Source: Lachnospiraceae bacterium UBA1818
Lineage (GTDB): Bacteria > Bacillota > Clostridia > Lachnospirales > Lachnospiraceae
Assembly (NCBI GenBank): GCA_904419285.1
Contig: CAJFQZ010000015.1
Location: 34,359-98,358 of the forward strand
Length of the DNA: 64,000 bases
Reading direction: 5' to 3'
The position numbers were made by a program, and so were the translations under genes. This document shows positions 42,187-51,123 of this stretch, piece by piece; within the stretch, counting starts at the first letter, position 1; every line of letters starts with the position of its first letter. The notes beneath the pieces were generated by a model. It worked only from the letters and a program-made list of their open reading frames with translations, did no database searches and was not told the origin of the DNA.

Positions 42187-42831
42187 TTAATCCACGAGCG
42201 GATCAAGGTAGATATGTCGTCCGTCAACTATCGCGATCTTCGGCCCCTGTATGTTCAGGCTCTCCTGACAGATGATCTGACGTTTTGCCTCCACATCGCC
42301 GATGCGCAGCTGTCTGGGCTGCATGGACAGTGCAGCGATAAAAGCATCCGTGTCTCCGGAAGCCCCGGCATGGACAGAACCGTAAAGCGCCCCGACGATG
42401 ACGATATTTCCTTTTGCTATGACTCTGGATCCCGGTTCAACATCGCCAAGTATGACGATGCTCGCATCAGATTCCAGAACTTCCCTTCTTGCAAGTGTTC
42501 CCCTGTAGAACTGCCCTTCTCTTTTCTTAATATTAAAAAGAGTCTGTTCCACAACGCTTCTGTACATCATCTCGTTGTTTTCGTCACGGTCTATGATACA
42601 TACGACATCGATGCCTGCTTCGTCACTGATGATCTCGAGTATCGCTTTTTCTTCAGTACGGTTCAAAACACGTCCGGTAAAACTGACCGCCATCTTTGCT
42701 CCTCTAAAAAAGCGTGAGGCTTCCCGGAACTTGGTTCTGAGGGCTTCTGTAAGCACATCAAACGGAACATCCTGAGCAAGCCGGAGCTCCATTCCATGCG
42801 GGCTGCTTTTTATCGTCACAAGCCTCTCCAT
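42187..42831 (-). CDS. minC: Septum site-determining protein MinC
   Basis: MinC blocks FtsZ polymerisation near the poles. The 214-residue protein has a short N-terminal domain (residues 1-100) and the C-terminal beta-helix that binds MinD and FtsZ (FYRGTLARREVLESDASIVI, GDVEPGSRVIAKGNIVIVGAL). It starts 22 bases after pbp2 and precedes minD by 28. Confidence 0.93.
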   Translation of the reverse strand: MERLVTIKSSPHGMELRLAQDVPFDVLTEALRTKFREASRFFRGAKMAVSFTGRVLNRTEEKAILEIISDEAGIDVVCIIDRDENNEMMYRSVVEQTLFNIKKREGQFYRGTLARREVLESDASIVILGDVEPGSRVIAKGNIVIVGALYGSVHAGASGDTDAFIAALSMQPRQLRIGDVEAKRQIICQESLNIQGPKIAIVDGRHIYLDPLVD

Positions 42832-42853
42832 GTCTTATCACCCTACCCTTTTG

Positions 42854-45715
42854 TTAATCACCTGCATTTGCCTGTCCAAGCTCAGCAGCCTGTCCTTTGA
42901 CAAGTTCCTCTGCATCTTCAAGGCCAAAGTATATCTTGACGATATCTCTCCCGATCTCTGACGGATAGGAAGAGTTGTATCCGTTTGCAATGCGCACGGC
43001 AATTGCGATTTCCGGAGTATCAGACGGGGCAAATCCTACAAACAGTGCATGGTCCGGTGAAGTTTCGCTCTGCTGCGCCGTACCGGTCTTACCGGCGATG
43101 GACATATCCAGACTTGTGAAGGTAGAGGAATTCTCAACCATTCGGATCATTCCTTCATGTACAAGATCCCATGTAGTGGAGCTGACTTCATCCATCGTGT
43201 TCACTACTTCAGGCTCATACTCCTTGATCAGTTTACCGCTGGAATCCGTCGTCTTGTCAACCAGTGTCAGATCGTAGACAGTTCCCCTGTTCGCGACAGC
43301 CGCCACATAGCGGTTCAGCTGGCTGACTGTATAGTTGTTCGTGCCCTGTCCGATCGCAGACTGTACTGCATACTGATCGGAAATCTCCGGGGAAGACTCC
43401 GGAATCTCAACTCCCGATTTTTCATTCAGGCCGAACATGGATGCGTATTTGGCGAGCTTCTCAATACCCAGATCACTGTCGTAATTTCCGTTGGCATCGA
43501 GTCCCAGGTCGTATCCCACATTATAGAAGAATTCGTTACAGGATACCTGAAGTGCACGTACAACGTTCAGGCTTCCATGGCCGCTTCTGTTCCAGCAGCG
43601 CGGGCTCGGAGTCACATTGGTGAAGATTCCGTCACAGTAAAATGTAGTATTCCCGTTAATGATCCCTTCCGTAAGCCCTGCCACAGATGAAACCATCTTA
43701 TAAGTGGAACCTGGGGCTGTCTTTTCCTGTGTTGCCCTGTTGTAAAAGGTCCTTGCGAGCCCGGTGTTAAGCTGTCTGTAATAGGAAGAATCCATCGTGT
43801 TGGCAAGCCGGTTGTTGTCATATCCCGGATAGGATACGCAGGCGAGTACTTCCCCTGTATTCGGATCGCTCACCACAGCTCCGGCTGAACACGGCTCCAG
43901 CGCCAGCTGGCCGGGAGTGATCTCCAGGGATGCGATCTTCCCGTAGAGCCAGGAATACGCATCGACACTTCCCGACAGCAGTCCGTTGTAGGACGCCTCA
44001 TCCATCGGCAGTACTCCCTGTTCATACAGGATGGCGCAGATCTGGGCACCGCTGATACTCCCTGATTTTATAAGATATTCGTAGAGAAGTTTGTCGAATT
44101 CGCTATCCTCGCTCAAATAATCTTGCAGATAATTGAGAAGACTAGCATAGATCTCCTCCGAGCTGGAATAGGAATCGCTCTCCAGCTTTGATGTATCGAT
44201 CCAGTTCTGGGTGATCGCATAGTTCAGGAAAGTGTAGACATTGATCGTCTCGTCCCTCGTCCAGGCTGTATATGTCTCGTCGCTGGTGTCGATCTTATCC
44301 GTCATCAGCAGACCCGTATAATCTTTCAGGACGTCATCTACAATATAGTCCATATAATCCTGCATTTCTTCAGAGAGCTGATTGTACGGGGCTGTCGTAC
44401 TGCTCTGCATATCAGCCATGATCTGGGCAAGCGTATCTGTTTTCTTTGCCTGGAAGGCAGCATAGACAGCCTGCTCCGCAGGCTTGGCGTCAGCGCTCGA
44501 AAAATGCGTGGCATCGACCACTGAGTTTGCGATCAGAGAATGATATGCGTCCCCGACAGGGATGATGATGTCCGTGGAAGATGCTTCATTCGCCGGATCA
44601 TAATTGATGACATTGCGGAGCTTGGAAAGAATGATTCCCGCCAGTTTCTCCTCCAGAAGCTTATAAGTGTATTCCTGGAGGTCTTTGTCGATCGTCAGAT
44701 AAACGTCGTTGCCCGCTTCCGGCTCTGTTATGCTGACCGTATCCGTCACTTTTCCAAGATTGTCTACATATACGGTGGTCTCGCCTTTCGTCCCCTGCAG
44801 GACGCTGTCGAAAGTCTGCTCCAGCCCGGATTTTCCGACGATGTCCGAAAGAGAATACTTCTTCTTGTCTTCATCGCTCAGGGCGTCATATTCGTCCTGG
44901 GAGATCTGCCCGGTATATCCGATGATCGACGCAAAATAGATTCCGTCCGTATACCGGCGCAGAGAATCTTCTGCGATATCAACTCCGGTCAGTGTATCCT
45001 TGTTCTCCATGATCGCTGCTGCTGTCTCATCGCTGACATCAGAGGCCAGCGTTGTCGCAATATACTGCTGATAGCTGTTGAGTCCCATTGCGTAGCGCAT
45101 GTTGATCATTTTCAGGATATATGCGGGATCCAGGGTCGAGTCATCCAGCCCGTATCCATTTACGTCATCGGTGCAGAGATAATGAATGATATCAGCAGCA
45201 GACTGATTTCTCTGTTCTTCATTCAGAGTATCGATGGTCCGCTGTCCATAGACATCTGCCACAAAACGGAGCCGCTGTGTTTCGCTGCTCTGTGTAAACT
45301 GATAGGTCCCGGCCGAATCAAGGATGATCCCGAAGCTGTCAATGACCGAATCACCGTGGGATTCAACAATGCTGAGGACTTTGTCCAGTACTGCGTTGAG
45401 CTGTTTGTTTTTCTCGCTTCTGGTATTGGCTGTGATCGTATCCTCAATGGTTACGGAATAGGCAAGCTCATTGTATGCCAGCAGTTTGCCGTTGCGGTCG
45501 TATATGTTGCCTCGGGTTCCGGCAACCTCCTGAGTCTTGCGGATCTGAAGTTCATAGTTTGCAAGGTAATCTTCTCCTCTGACGATCTGCAGATAGAAAA
45601 GCCGTCCGATCAGGATCGACGAAGTGATGCAGAAAACGATGATGAGCGTGATGAGCCGGGAACGCATGATATATCCGGCGCCCTCTTTTAAACGGTCTAA
45701 AATTTCTCTAAACAA
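42854..45715 (-). CDS. mrdA: Class B penicillin-binding protein 2, large form
   Basis: Elongasome transpeptidase. The predicted 953-residue protein has a short cytoplasmic tail, one membrane helix (LITLIIVFCITSSILIGRLF), the class B N-terminal domain (GTRGNIYDRNGKLLAYNE), and the transpeptidase with SxxK at about 670 (PGSTYKM), SCN near 725 and KTG near 876. An insert of roughly 250 residues (about 370-640) makes it much longer than E. coli PBP2. Start: TTG 45715 after AAAAGGAG is preferred, but ATG 45667 is possible. It overlaps mreD by 8 bases. Confidence 0.9.
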   Translation of the reverse strand: MFREILDRLKEGAGYIMRSRLITLIIVFCITSSILIGRLFYLQIVRGEDYLANYELQIRKTQEVAGTRGNIYDRNGKLLAYNELAYSVTIEDTITANTRSEKNKQLNAVLDKVLSIVESHGDSVIDSFGIILDSAGTYQFTQSSETQRLRFVADVYGQRTIDTLNEEQRNQSAADIIHYLCTDDVNGYGLDDSTLDPAYILKMINMRYAMGLNSYQQYIATTLASDVSDETAAAIMENKDTLTGVDIAEDSLRRYTDGIYFASIIGYTGQISQDEYDALSDEDKKKYSLSDIVGKSGLEQTFDSVLQGTKGETTVYVDNLGKVTDTVSITEPEAGNDVYLTIDKDLQEYTYKLLEEKLAGIILSKLRNVINYDPANEASSTDIIIPVGDAYHSLIANSVVDATHFSSADAKPAEQAVYAAFQAKKTDTLAQIMADMQSSTTAPYNQLSEEMQDYMDYIVDDVLKDYTGLLMTDKIDTSDETYTAWTRDETINVYTFLNYAITQNWIDTSKLESDSYSSSEEIYASLLNYLQDYLSEDSEFDKLLYEYLIKSGSISGAQICAILYEQGVLPMDEASYNGLLSGSVDAYSWLYGKIASLEITPGQLALEPCSAGAVVSDPNTGEVLACVSYPGYDNNRLANTMDSSYYRQLNTGLARTFYNRATQEKTAPGSTYKMVSSVAGLTEGIINGNTTFYCDGIFTNVTPSPRCWNRSGHGSLNVVRALQVSCNEFFYNVGYDLGLDANGNYDSDLGIEKLAKYASMFGLNEKSGVEIPESSPEISDQYAVQSAIGQGTNNYTVSQLNRYVAAVANRGTVYDLTLVDKTTDSSGKLIKEYEPEVVNTMDEVSSTTWDLVHEGMIRMVENSSTFTSLDMSIAGKTGTAQQSETSPDHALFVGFAPSDTPEIAIAVRIANGYNSSYPSEIGRDIVKIYFGLEDAEELVKGQAAELGQANAGD

Positions 45716-46241
45716 ATTTACTAGCACTCCTTTTCTCTTCTGCTTCCAGTTTATGATTGATAAACAGGATGAGCGGATAAAGCCCAAGTGTGATCACGAT
45801 AGTATAGATCAGCTCCGGAAGGATGATCTTATTCAGGTACAGCAGGAAATTAAAGTCACTCCTCAGCAGGTAGGTGAGGAAATAGACAATGATCCCGTAT
45901 AGGAATTCGCTGATGGCGATGAGAAACAGCGGCAGCTTGATATCCTCATCAAAATACAGTCTCTGGAACATCCCGTTGATATAGCCCACAAGCAGATAGA
46001 TCAGGGCATAAAACCCGATCATGTCGCCGAACTGGATATCCGCGAGCAGGCCGGAGACAAATCCCACGAGGACCCCCTCGCGGGACCCTCTCATAAAACC
46101 GAAGGAGGCTGTCACGATGATCAGCAGATTCGGTTTAATCCCTGCAAGCTCGAGGGATGAGAACACAGTGCACTGCAGCAGGTATGCCGCGATAATAATG
46201 ACTGCAGTGATCAAAAAACGTTTTATCTTCATTGCTTTCAT
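45708..46241 (-). CDS. mreD: Rod-shape protein MreD
   Basis: Small membrane protein of the elongasome. The 177-residue protein has about five hydrophobic segments (KRFLITAVIIIAAYLLQC, NLLIIVTASFGFMRG, GLLADIQFG). Sequence conservation in MreD is low, so the call leans on its place between mreC and pbp2. GAGGTGC precedes ATG 46241, and an in-frame ATG at 46232 is possible. Confidence 0.9.
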   Translation of the reverse strand: MKAMKIKRFLITAVIIIAAYLLQCTVFSSLELAGIKPNLLIIVTASFGFMRGSREGVLVGFVSGLLADIQFGDMIGFYALIYLLVGYINGMFQRLYFDEDIKLPLFLIAISEFLYGIIVYFLTYLLRSDFNFLLYLNKIILPELIYTIVITLGLYPLILFINHKLEAEEKRSASKFV

Positions 46242-46270
46242 AAGCTAAAGCACCTCTTCTTGTCCTGTCC

Positions 46271-47134
46271 TTACTGGGATTCTCCGGTGAGCTCGGCCTT
46301 CGTTGTCGTGATCACGAGCACCTCCTGCAGATCCTTGAAATTCACTGCCGGCGTTATATAGCCGGAGCGGGTCAGATTATTGGAATCAACTGTCACTTCA
46401 CTGACGTATCCGATCAGTATTCCCTGCAGATATTTATCGCTGATGTAGGATGTGACGATCTGATCTCCCACGGAGACCTGATTCTCATTGTTCTCCATCT
46501 GTTCAAAACGGATCTGGCCTTCATCGATAAGGGAAAGATCTCCGCTCACGATACAGCGGTCAGAGGTTGAGAGCACCATTCCGCTCACATTGCTGGAATC
46601 ATCGATGATGGAACGTACTTTCGCCCAGGATGGGCCCACATCCACAACGATCCCGACAAGTCCGCTTCCGGCCATAACGTTCATGTCTACGGCGATCCCA
46701 TCGTCGCTCCCCTTGTCGATCGTAAATGTACTGAACCAGTTCCCGGAGTCTTTTCCGATCACATGAGCAGCAGTCTTCTCATAGTCGCTGTAGTTCTGAT
46801 CGAGCTGGTACAGCTCGCGAAGTCTCTCGAGCTCATAGCGTTCTTCCTGCAGATTGCTGTTTTCTGTTGTCAGCGTATCGATCTGCTCCTGCAGTTTTTC
46901 GTTCTCTGTCCGGAGCTGCTGAAGCGTCTCGAAGTTGTCGCTCATATCGCCGAGCCATCCTCCGATCTGATTGATTCCCTGCTGAAGAGGGATCACGGTG
47001 TAGTTGGCGAAAACTTTAAAGGGACCGCTCACCTTATCGGAAAATGAAGATAAGACCATCATAAGGATGCAAAAAAGAGAAAGTCCCAAAAGTAAATATC
47101 TGTTCGCTGCAGATGTCTGATTCTTTTTTTTCAT
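46271..47134 (-). CDS. mreC: Rod-shape protein MreC
   Basis: Extracellular scaffold linking MreB to wall synthases. The 287-residue protein has one N-terminal membrane segment (YLLLGLSLFCILMMVLSSF), a coiled coil at about 65-110 (LQQLRTENEKLQEQIDTLTT), and the beta-rich MreC domain (VIGKDSGNWFSTFTIDKGSD). ATG 47134 shares a base with the mreB stop (TAATG). A GTG four codons upstream is less likely. Confidence 0.93.
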   Translation of the reverse strand: MKKKNQTSAANRYLLLGLSLFCILMMVLSSFSDKVSGPFKVFANYTVIPLQQGINQIGGWLGDMSDNFETLQQLRTENEKLQEQIDTLTTENSNLQEERYELERLRELYQLDQNYSDYEKTAAHVIGKDSGNWFSTFTIDKGSDDGIAVDMNVMAGSGLVGIVVDVGPSWAKVRSIIDDSSNVSGMVLSTSDRCIVSGDLSLIDEGQIRFEQMENNENQVSVGDQIVTSYISDKYLQGILIGYVSEVTVDSNNLTRSGYITPAVNFKDLQEVLVITTTKAELTGESQ

Positions 47135-48159
47135 TATCTTAACCACCTGTAATTTTCATCTAACATGGAATACGTCAGTTTCTTATAATAAGCTTTGTGA
47201 AGTATGATCTTCTGAAGCCCCTTGACTGCACAAAGCTCCGGATTCGGGACAGTCATCACCGGGAGGCCGATGCTGCCTTCCAGATATGTAGTAAGTCCCC
47301 GAAGATTCGCGATCCCTCCCGTAAGATAGATCCCTTTTGCCTCGATCGCCCTTCTCACATCCGGAGGAGTCCGGTCGATCATAGAGCGGATCGCGCGGAC
47401 GCACTCTTCCAGAGGTTCCTTCATGGCAGCCCTCACAAGGCTGATCGGGATATCCGTATGGGATGGTACGCCTGTGATCAGGTCCCGTCCGTATACCTTC
47501 AGGACACTGCCTGTATTCTGATCAAAGACACCGAATTCTCTGCGGAGCCGCTCAGCGGTGAGTCTTCCGATGAGAAAATCTCTGTTATGCCTCACAAGGC
47601 TGGAGACAGCCTTGTCAAAATGTTCGCCTCCGATCTTGACGAGACGGTTTAAGACGATGCCGCCATAAGAGAGAACGGAAAGCTCTGTGGTGCCTCCACC
47701 GAAGTTGGCGATGAAAACACCTTTTTCATCCATGATGTTCAGTCCGAATCCCACAGCATCCGCCAGGCCGCGTTCCACGATCCTCACAGATTTTGCTTTC
47801 GCCTCAGAGTGGAAAACAAGGTCGTAAAACGCTTTCTTCTCGACCTCTGTGACATCAGTCGGCACCGCGATCACATACTCGGACCCGCGTACAAACTGAC
47901 GGTCTGTCTGCAGGAGATTTCCCAGAAGATACTGCATGTCGTCAAAATGAGCAATCACACCGTGCTTCATGGGAAATACGACCTGAATATTGTCGGGCGA
48001 CTTTTCATACATCTCATATGCCTCATCGCCGACGGAAAAAATATATTTCTTGTCCTTCATGGCAATGACATTTTTTTCACGCCATATACTGTCCTTTTTC
48101 TTATCAAAAACCTTTATTTCATATGTCCCCAAATCCAGTCCATATACGTTCCTGGCCAT
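47134..48159 (-). CDS. mreB: MreB/Mbl-family actin-like protein
   Basis: Actin homologue that guides lateral wall growth. The 341-residue protein has phosphate 1 loop GLDLGTYEIKVFD, phosphate 2 FIANFGGGTTELSVLS, and ADP-binding GGIANLRGLTTYL. It starts the mre cluster after radC with a 30-base gap. GGGGAAGGATCG precedes ATG 48159. It is somewhat divergent in its C-terminus (WLR end), which may indicate an Mbl-type paralogue. Confidence 0.93.
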   Translation of the reverse strand: MARNVYGLDLGTYEIKVFDKKKDSIWREKNVIAMKDKKYIFSVGDEAYEMYEKSPDNIQVVFPMKHGVIAHFDDMQYLLGNLLQTDRQFVRGSEYVIAVPTDVTEVEKKAFYDLVFHSEAKAKSVRIVERGLADAVGFGLNIMDEKGVFIANFGGGTTELSVLSYGGIVLNRLVKIGGEHFDKAVSSLVRHNRDFLIGRLTAERLRREFGVFDQNTGSVLKVYGRDLITGVPSHTDIPISLVRAAMKEPLEECVRAIRSMIDRTPPDVRRAIEAKGIYLTGGIANLRGLTTYLEGSIGLPVMTVPNPELCAVKGLQKIILHKAYYKKLTYSMLDENYRWLR

Positions 48160-48189
48160 TGTCGATCCTTCCCCTTATTTTCCCCGGGC

Positions 48190-48888
48190 TCACTTAAAGA
48201 AACCCTTATCCCTTAAACTAATAAAACAGTTATCTCCTATGATGATGTGGTCCAGAAGCTCGATCCCGATGATCTTCCCGGCATCTATGACACGCCGTGT
48301 GGCAAGGACATCCTCCCTGCTCGGAGTCGGATCGCCGCTGGGATGATTGTGCAGAAGGATGACAGCCGCAGCGTTCCTGCGGAGAGCTTCTGCAAAAACC
48401 TCTCTCGGTGAGACAAGCGTGGTATTGATCGTTCCCAGAGAGAGTTCGCTCTCTCCGATCAGCTTTGTCTTCATATTCAGGAGAAGAAGTTTTAACGCCT
48501 CCTTCTTCCTGTGCCTCATATCCTCCATATAATACTGTGCGATTGTCTCCGGCGCAGAAAAATTGAGCCCGGACTGGGCTTCCGCCTTGGACAGTCTTTT
48601 GGCGAGTTCCGACAGGCAGAGAATCTGGATCGCTTTGACTTTGCCGATCCCTCTGATCTGCAGCAACTGCTCCATTGACCATTGATGGATGTTTAGAATC
48701 CCCTCCTGCGCAAAATCCGGGTGAAGTATCCGCTTCGCAAGCTGAATCGAATTTTCCCCCTTCGTCCCGGTGCGTAATAAAACAGCAAGCAGTTCCATAT
48801 CAGTGAGGTTCTCCGCTCCATACTGTTCACATTTCTCATAGGGCCGCTCTTCACGGTACATTTCTTTAATCGTATTATTCCTGTCCAT
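48190..48888 (-). CDS. radC: RadC-family JAB-domain protein
   Basis: A 232-residue RadC (UPF0758) protein. It has an N-terminal HhH-like region (LLQIRGIGKVKAIQIL) and a C-terminal MPN/JAB metalloprotease-like domain with the metal motif HNHPSGDPTPSRED. A role in DNA repair is historical and unproven. It precedes mreB as in many Firmicutes. Confidence 0.94.
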   Translation of the reverse strand: MDRNNTIKEMYREERPYEKCEQYGAENLTDMELLAVLLRTGTKGENSIQLAKRILHPDFAQEGILNIHQWSMEQLLQIRGIGKVKAIQILCLSELAKRLSKAEAQSGLNFSAPETIAQYYMEDMRHRKKEALKLLLLNMKTKLIGESELSLGTINTTLVSPREVFAEALRRNAAAVILLHNHPSGDPTPSREDVLATRRVIDAGKIIGIELLDHIIIGDNCFISLRDKGFFK

Positions 48889-49299
48889 TCATTATCTTAT
48901 CACTGTGACGGCACAATACAATGATTTATTTTAGCACAGTTTAAAAATCATGTATAGAGATTGAATCTTAATTTTTTGTGAATTAAGCCATGCAAATCAA
49001 AAACAAAGCGGCTGTGCAAGCTTGCTTGCATCAGACGATTTGCTTTTTGATTTATACGGCGCAGCCGTAAGCGAGACGAAGCACTGCGGAGTCGAGCTTA
49101 GCATGGCTGGATGTCTTCGACTCCTTAATTTCCCAGCTGAGAACACGGAAATCATTCGGCTGTGCAAGCTTGCCTGCATCAGACAATTTGCTTTTTGATT
49201 TATACGGCGCAGCCATAAGCGAGACGTAGCACCGCGAAGTCGAGCTTAGCATGGCTGGGTGTCTTCGACTCCTTAATTTCCCAGCTGAGAACACGGAAA
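48889..49299. other. 411-base intergenic region between radC and the flavoprotein gene
   Basis: This gap holds the putative radC promoter (listed separately), an AT-rich stretch to about 48990, and the tandem 148-bp repeat (from 49009). Short open frames seen inside the repeat copies on the minus strand have no start context and read in two frames between copies, so I do not call them genes. Confidence 0.6.
48928..48936 (-). promoter_or_regulatory. Possible extended -10 promoter of radC-mre-min
   Basis: On the minus strand TGCTAAAAT fits an extended -10 element 40 bases upstream of radC. The -35 position, 17 bases upstream, reads TATACA-like and is weak. Confidence 0.4.
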
Positions 49300-49310
49300 T
49301 CATTCGGCTG
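49009..49310. repeat. Tandem 148-bp repeat, two copies plus a stub
   Basis: Copy 1 is 49009-49156, copy 2 is 49157-49304, and a 6-base stub follows. By eye I count 7 differences in 148. Each unit has internal palindromes: TGCAAGC/GCTTGCA near its left end, GGCTGTGC facing GCGCAGCC, and GGAGTCGA facing TCGACTCC in copy 1. The right end covers the stop codon of the flavoprotein gene, so the gene ends inside copy 2. This looks like a folded dispersed repeat of the REP/MITE kind that has duplicated in tandem. Copies elsewhere in the genome cannot be checked here. Confidence 0.8.
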
Positions 49311-50877
49311 CATATCTCTTTATGACCGCCTCCGCCACCTTCATCCCGTCCATTGCCGCCGACGTGATTCCGCCGGCATACCCTGCTCCCTCGCCGCAGG
49401 GATAGATCCACGGGATATCCGATGTGAAATTCTCTCCCCGGACGATCCTGACCGGGGATGAGGTGCGGCTCTCCACTCCGGAGAGAAGCGCGTCGCCGTC
49501 AGCAAACCCGCGGATCTTGTGATCCATAGCGCAGATGCCCTGCTCTATGGATTCAGAGATCACATCCGGAAAGATGTTCCTTACATTGGCGAACCGGTAA
49601 GCACCTTTCATGTTCGGGCGGATGCGCCCCGGCCCGGTACTGATCTGATTCTTCCGGAAATCACAGAAGCGCTGTACGGGGATCCTTCCCTGCCCTTCCT
49701 GCCACGCTCTCTCCTCGAGCTCTCTCTGGAAAGCGATTCCTGCGAGAGGGTGCTCCGAACCGTAATCTTCCGGAGATACAGTGACAATAACAGCGCTGTT
49801 GGCGTTCTCCCCTGCCCTGTCATGATAGCTCATACCATTGACTGCAAGACGTCCTTCCTCCGAAGAAGCATTGACCACATAGCCGCCCGGGCACATACAG
49901 AAGGTGTACACTCCTCTTCCGTTTTCCAGCTTTTCAGTCAGCTTATACGCGGCGGCAGGAAGATTTCCTCGCCTGGCGCGCCCGTACTGCGACTCGTCGA
50001 TCATCCTCTGCAGATGCTCCACACGAACCCCCACTGCGAAAGATTTCGCCTCCATCCTGAGACGGCGCCGGTAGAGCATCTCAAAAGTATCTCTGGCGCT
50101 GTGTCCCACGGCAAGTACCGTGGGGCCTGCTGGGATCTTTCTCTCTCCGTTGATCTCGACCGCATGTTCTTCTGGGAAGATGTCTGTCAGCTGTGTGTGG
50201 AAGCAGAATTCCCCGCCAAGCTCAATGATCCTGTTCCGCATGTTCTCAACTACAGTTGTCAGGATATCTGTTCCGATATGAGGCTTCTGTTCATAGAGGA
50301 TCTCCTCTGGAGCGCCGAAGGAGACAAAGGTCTCCAGTACGAAACGGTTCCGGCCGACAGGATCCTTGACAAGAGTATTCAGCTTGCCGTCGGAAAATGT
50401 TCCTGCTCCTCCCTCACCGAACTGTACATTGGACTTTGTGTTAAGAATACCGGTCTCCCAGAATTCTTCCACATCCCGCTGTCTTTCACGGACAGAAGCG
50501 CCCCGTTCCAGAACGAGAGGACGCATTCCCGAAAGTGCAAGAAGATACGTGCAGAACAGTCCCGCCGGACCGCTTCCCACTACCAGAGGACGATCCGGCA
50601 GGGGTTCCGCGCCGTGTTCCGGAATACGGTAAGTCTTTTCACTTATCTTCTGTACTTTGTTTTTCATATGGCGGAGTACCATATTTTCTTTTTTCGTGTG
50701 GAAGTCAATGGTATATACGTAGAAGAGCTCAGGCTTTTTTCTTGCATCGAGAGAACGTTTCCGTATCGAGTAACTGATCAGGTCGTCCGGAGCAATCCGG
50801 AGGGTCTTTGCCAGCCTTTCTCTCAGCTGCTGTTCTGTGTGCTCGACTGGAAGTTTGAATTGTGTGATACGCAGCAT
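49300..50877 (-). CDS. FAD-dependent NAD(P)-type dehydrogenase, uncharacterised family
   Basis: A 525-residue flavoprotein with a N-terminal extension (about 1-95, LRITQFKLPVEHTEQQLRER), a dinucleotide-binding GxGxxG in VVGSGPAGLFCTYLLALSG, and the second family block QFGEGGAGTFSDGKL. Ends GAGYAGGITSAAMDG near the C-terminus. Members are annotated as FAD-dependent oxidoreductases of unknown substrate. Its 3' end lies inside the 148-bp repeat. Confidence 0.85.
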   Translation of the reverse strand: MLRITQFKLPVEHTEQQLRERLAKTLRIAPDDLISYSIRKRSLDARKKPELFYVYTIDFHTKKENMVLRHMKNKVQKISEKTYRIPEHGAEPLPDRPLVVGSGPAGLFCTYLLALSGMRPLVLERGASVRERQRDVEEFWETGILNTKSNVQFGEGGAGTFSDGKLNTLVKDPVGRNRFVLETFVSFGAPEEILYEQKPHIGTDILTTVVENMRNRIIELGGEFCFHTQLTDIFPEEHAVEINGERKIPAGPTVLAVGHSARDTFEMLYRRRLRMEAKSFAVGVRVEHLQRMIDESQYGRARRGNLPAAAYKLTEKLENGRGVYTFCMCPGGYVVNASSEEGRLAVNGMSYHDRAGENANSAVIVTVSPEDYGSEHPLAGIAFQRELEERAWQEGQGRIPVQRFCDFRKNQISTGPGRIRPNMKGAYRFANVRNIFPDVISESIEQGICAMDHKIRGFADGDALLSGVESRTSSPVRIVRGENFTSDIPWIYPCGEGAGYAGGITSAAMDGMKVAEAVIKRYAAE

Positions 50878-51045
50878 ATATGATAAAGTCTCCTTTTACT
50901 GAATGATCGCCGAAGCAGAAAATTCTGCCGGCGATTAAAGTATATCGCAAGATTTTCCTGTGAACAAGCAGTTCTTCTGAAATCGAGGGAAAACAATCAA
51001 CAGGGAAAGTCAGCATAGAAGCGCCCGGGGACGGTAAACGGAAAA

Positions 51046-51082
51046 GGCACCGCAGAATACCGGTAAAGCAGTCTGTGGTGCC
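51046..51082 (-). terminator. Terminator after the YhiN-like gene
   Basis: On the minus strand GGCACCACAGA (51082-51072) pairs with TCTGCGGTGCC (51056-51046), one G-U pair, followed by TTTTCC. It lies in the 246-base gap between the YhiN-like stop (51124) and the next gene. The rest of that gap shows nothing else I can assign. Confidence 0.7.
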
Positions 51083-51123
51083 GATAAGGAATAGAAGGGA
51101 AATCGGATAGCGGCGGAACATAT

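Noticed and set aside
44540-45691. 383-codon plus-strand frame opposite pbp2
   Set aside because: A shadow of the PBP2 gene, which carries all catalytic motifs on the minus strand.
49052-49411. Minus-strand open frame across the repeat copies
   Set aside because: It is made of the repeat unit and antisense of the flavoprotein end, with no ribosome binding site. The peptide reads one frame in one copy and another frame in the next.
49519-50883. 454-codon plus-strand frame opposite the flavoprotein gene
   Set aside because: The minus strand has GxGxxG and family motifs. The plus frame has no motif and no start site context.
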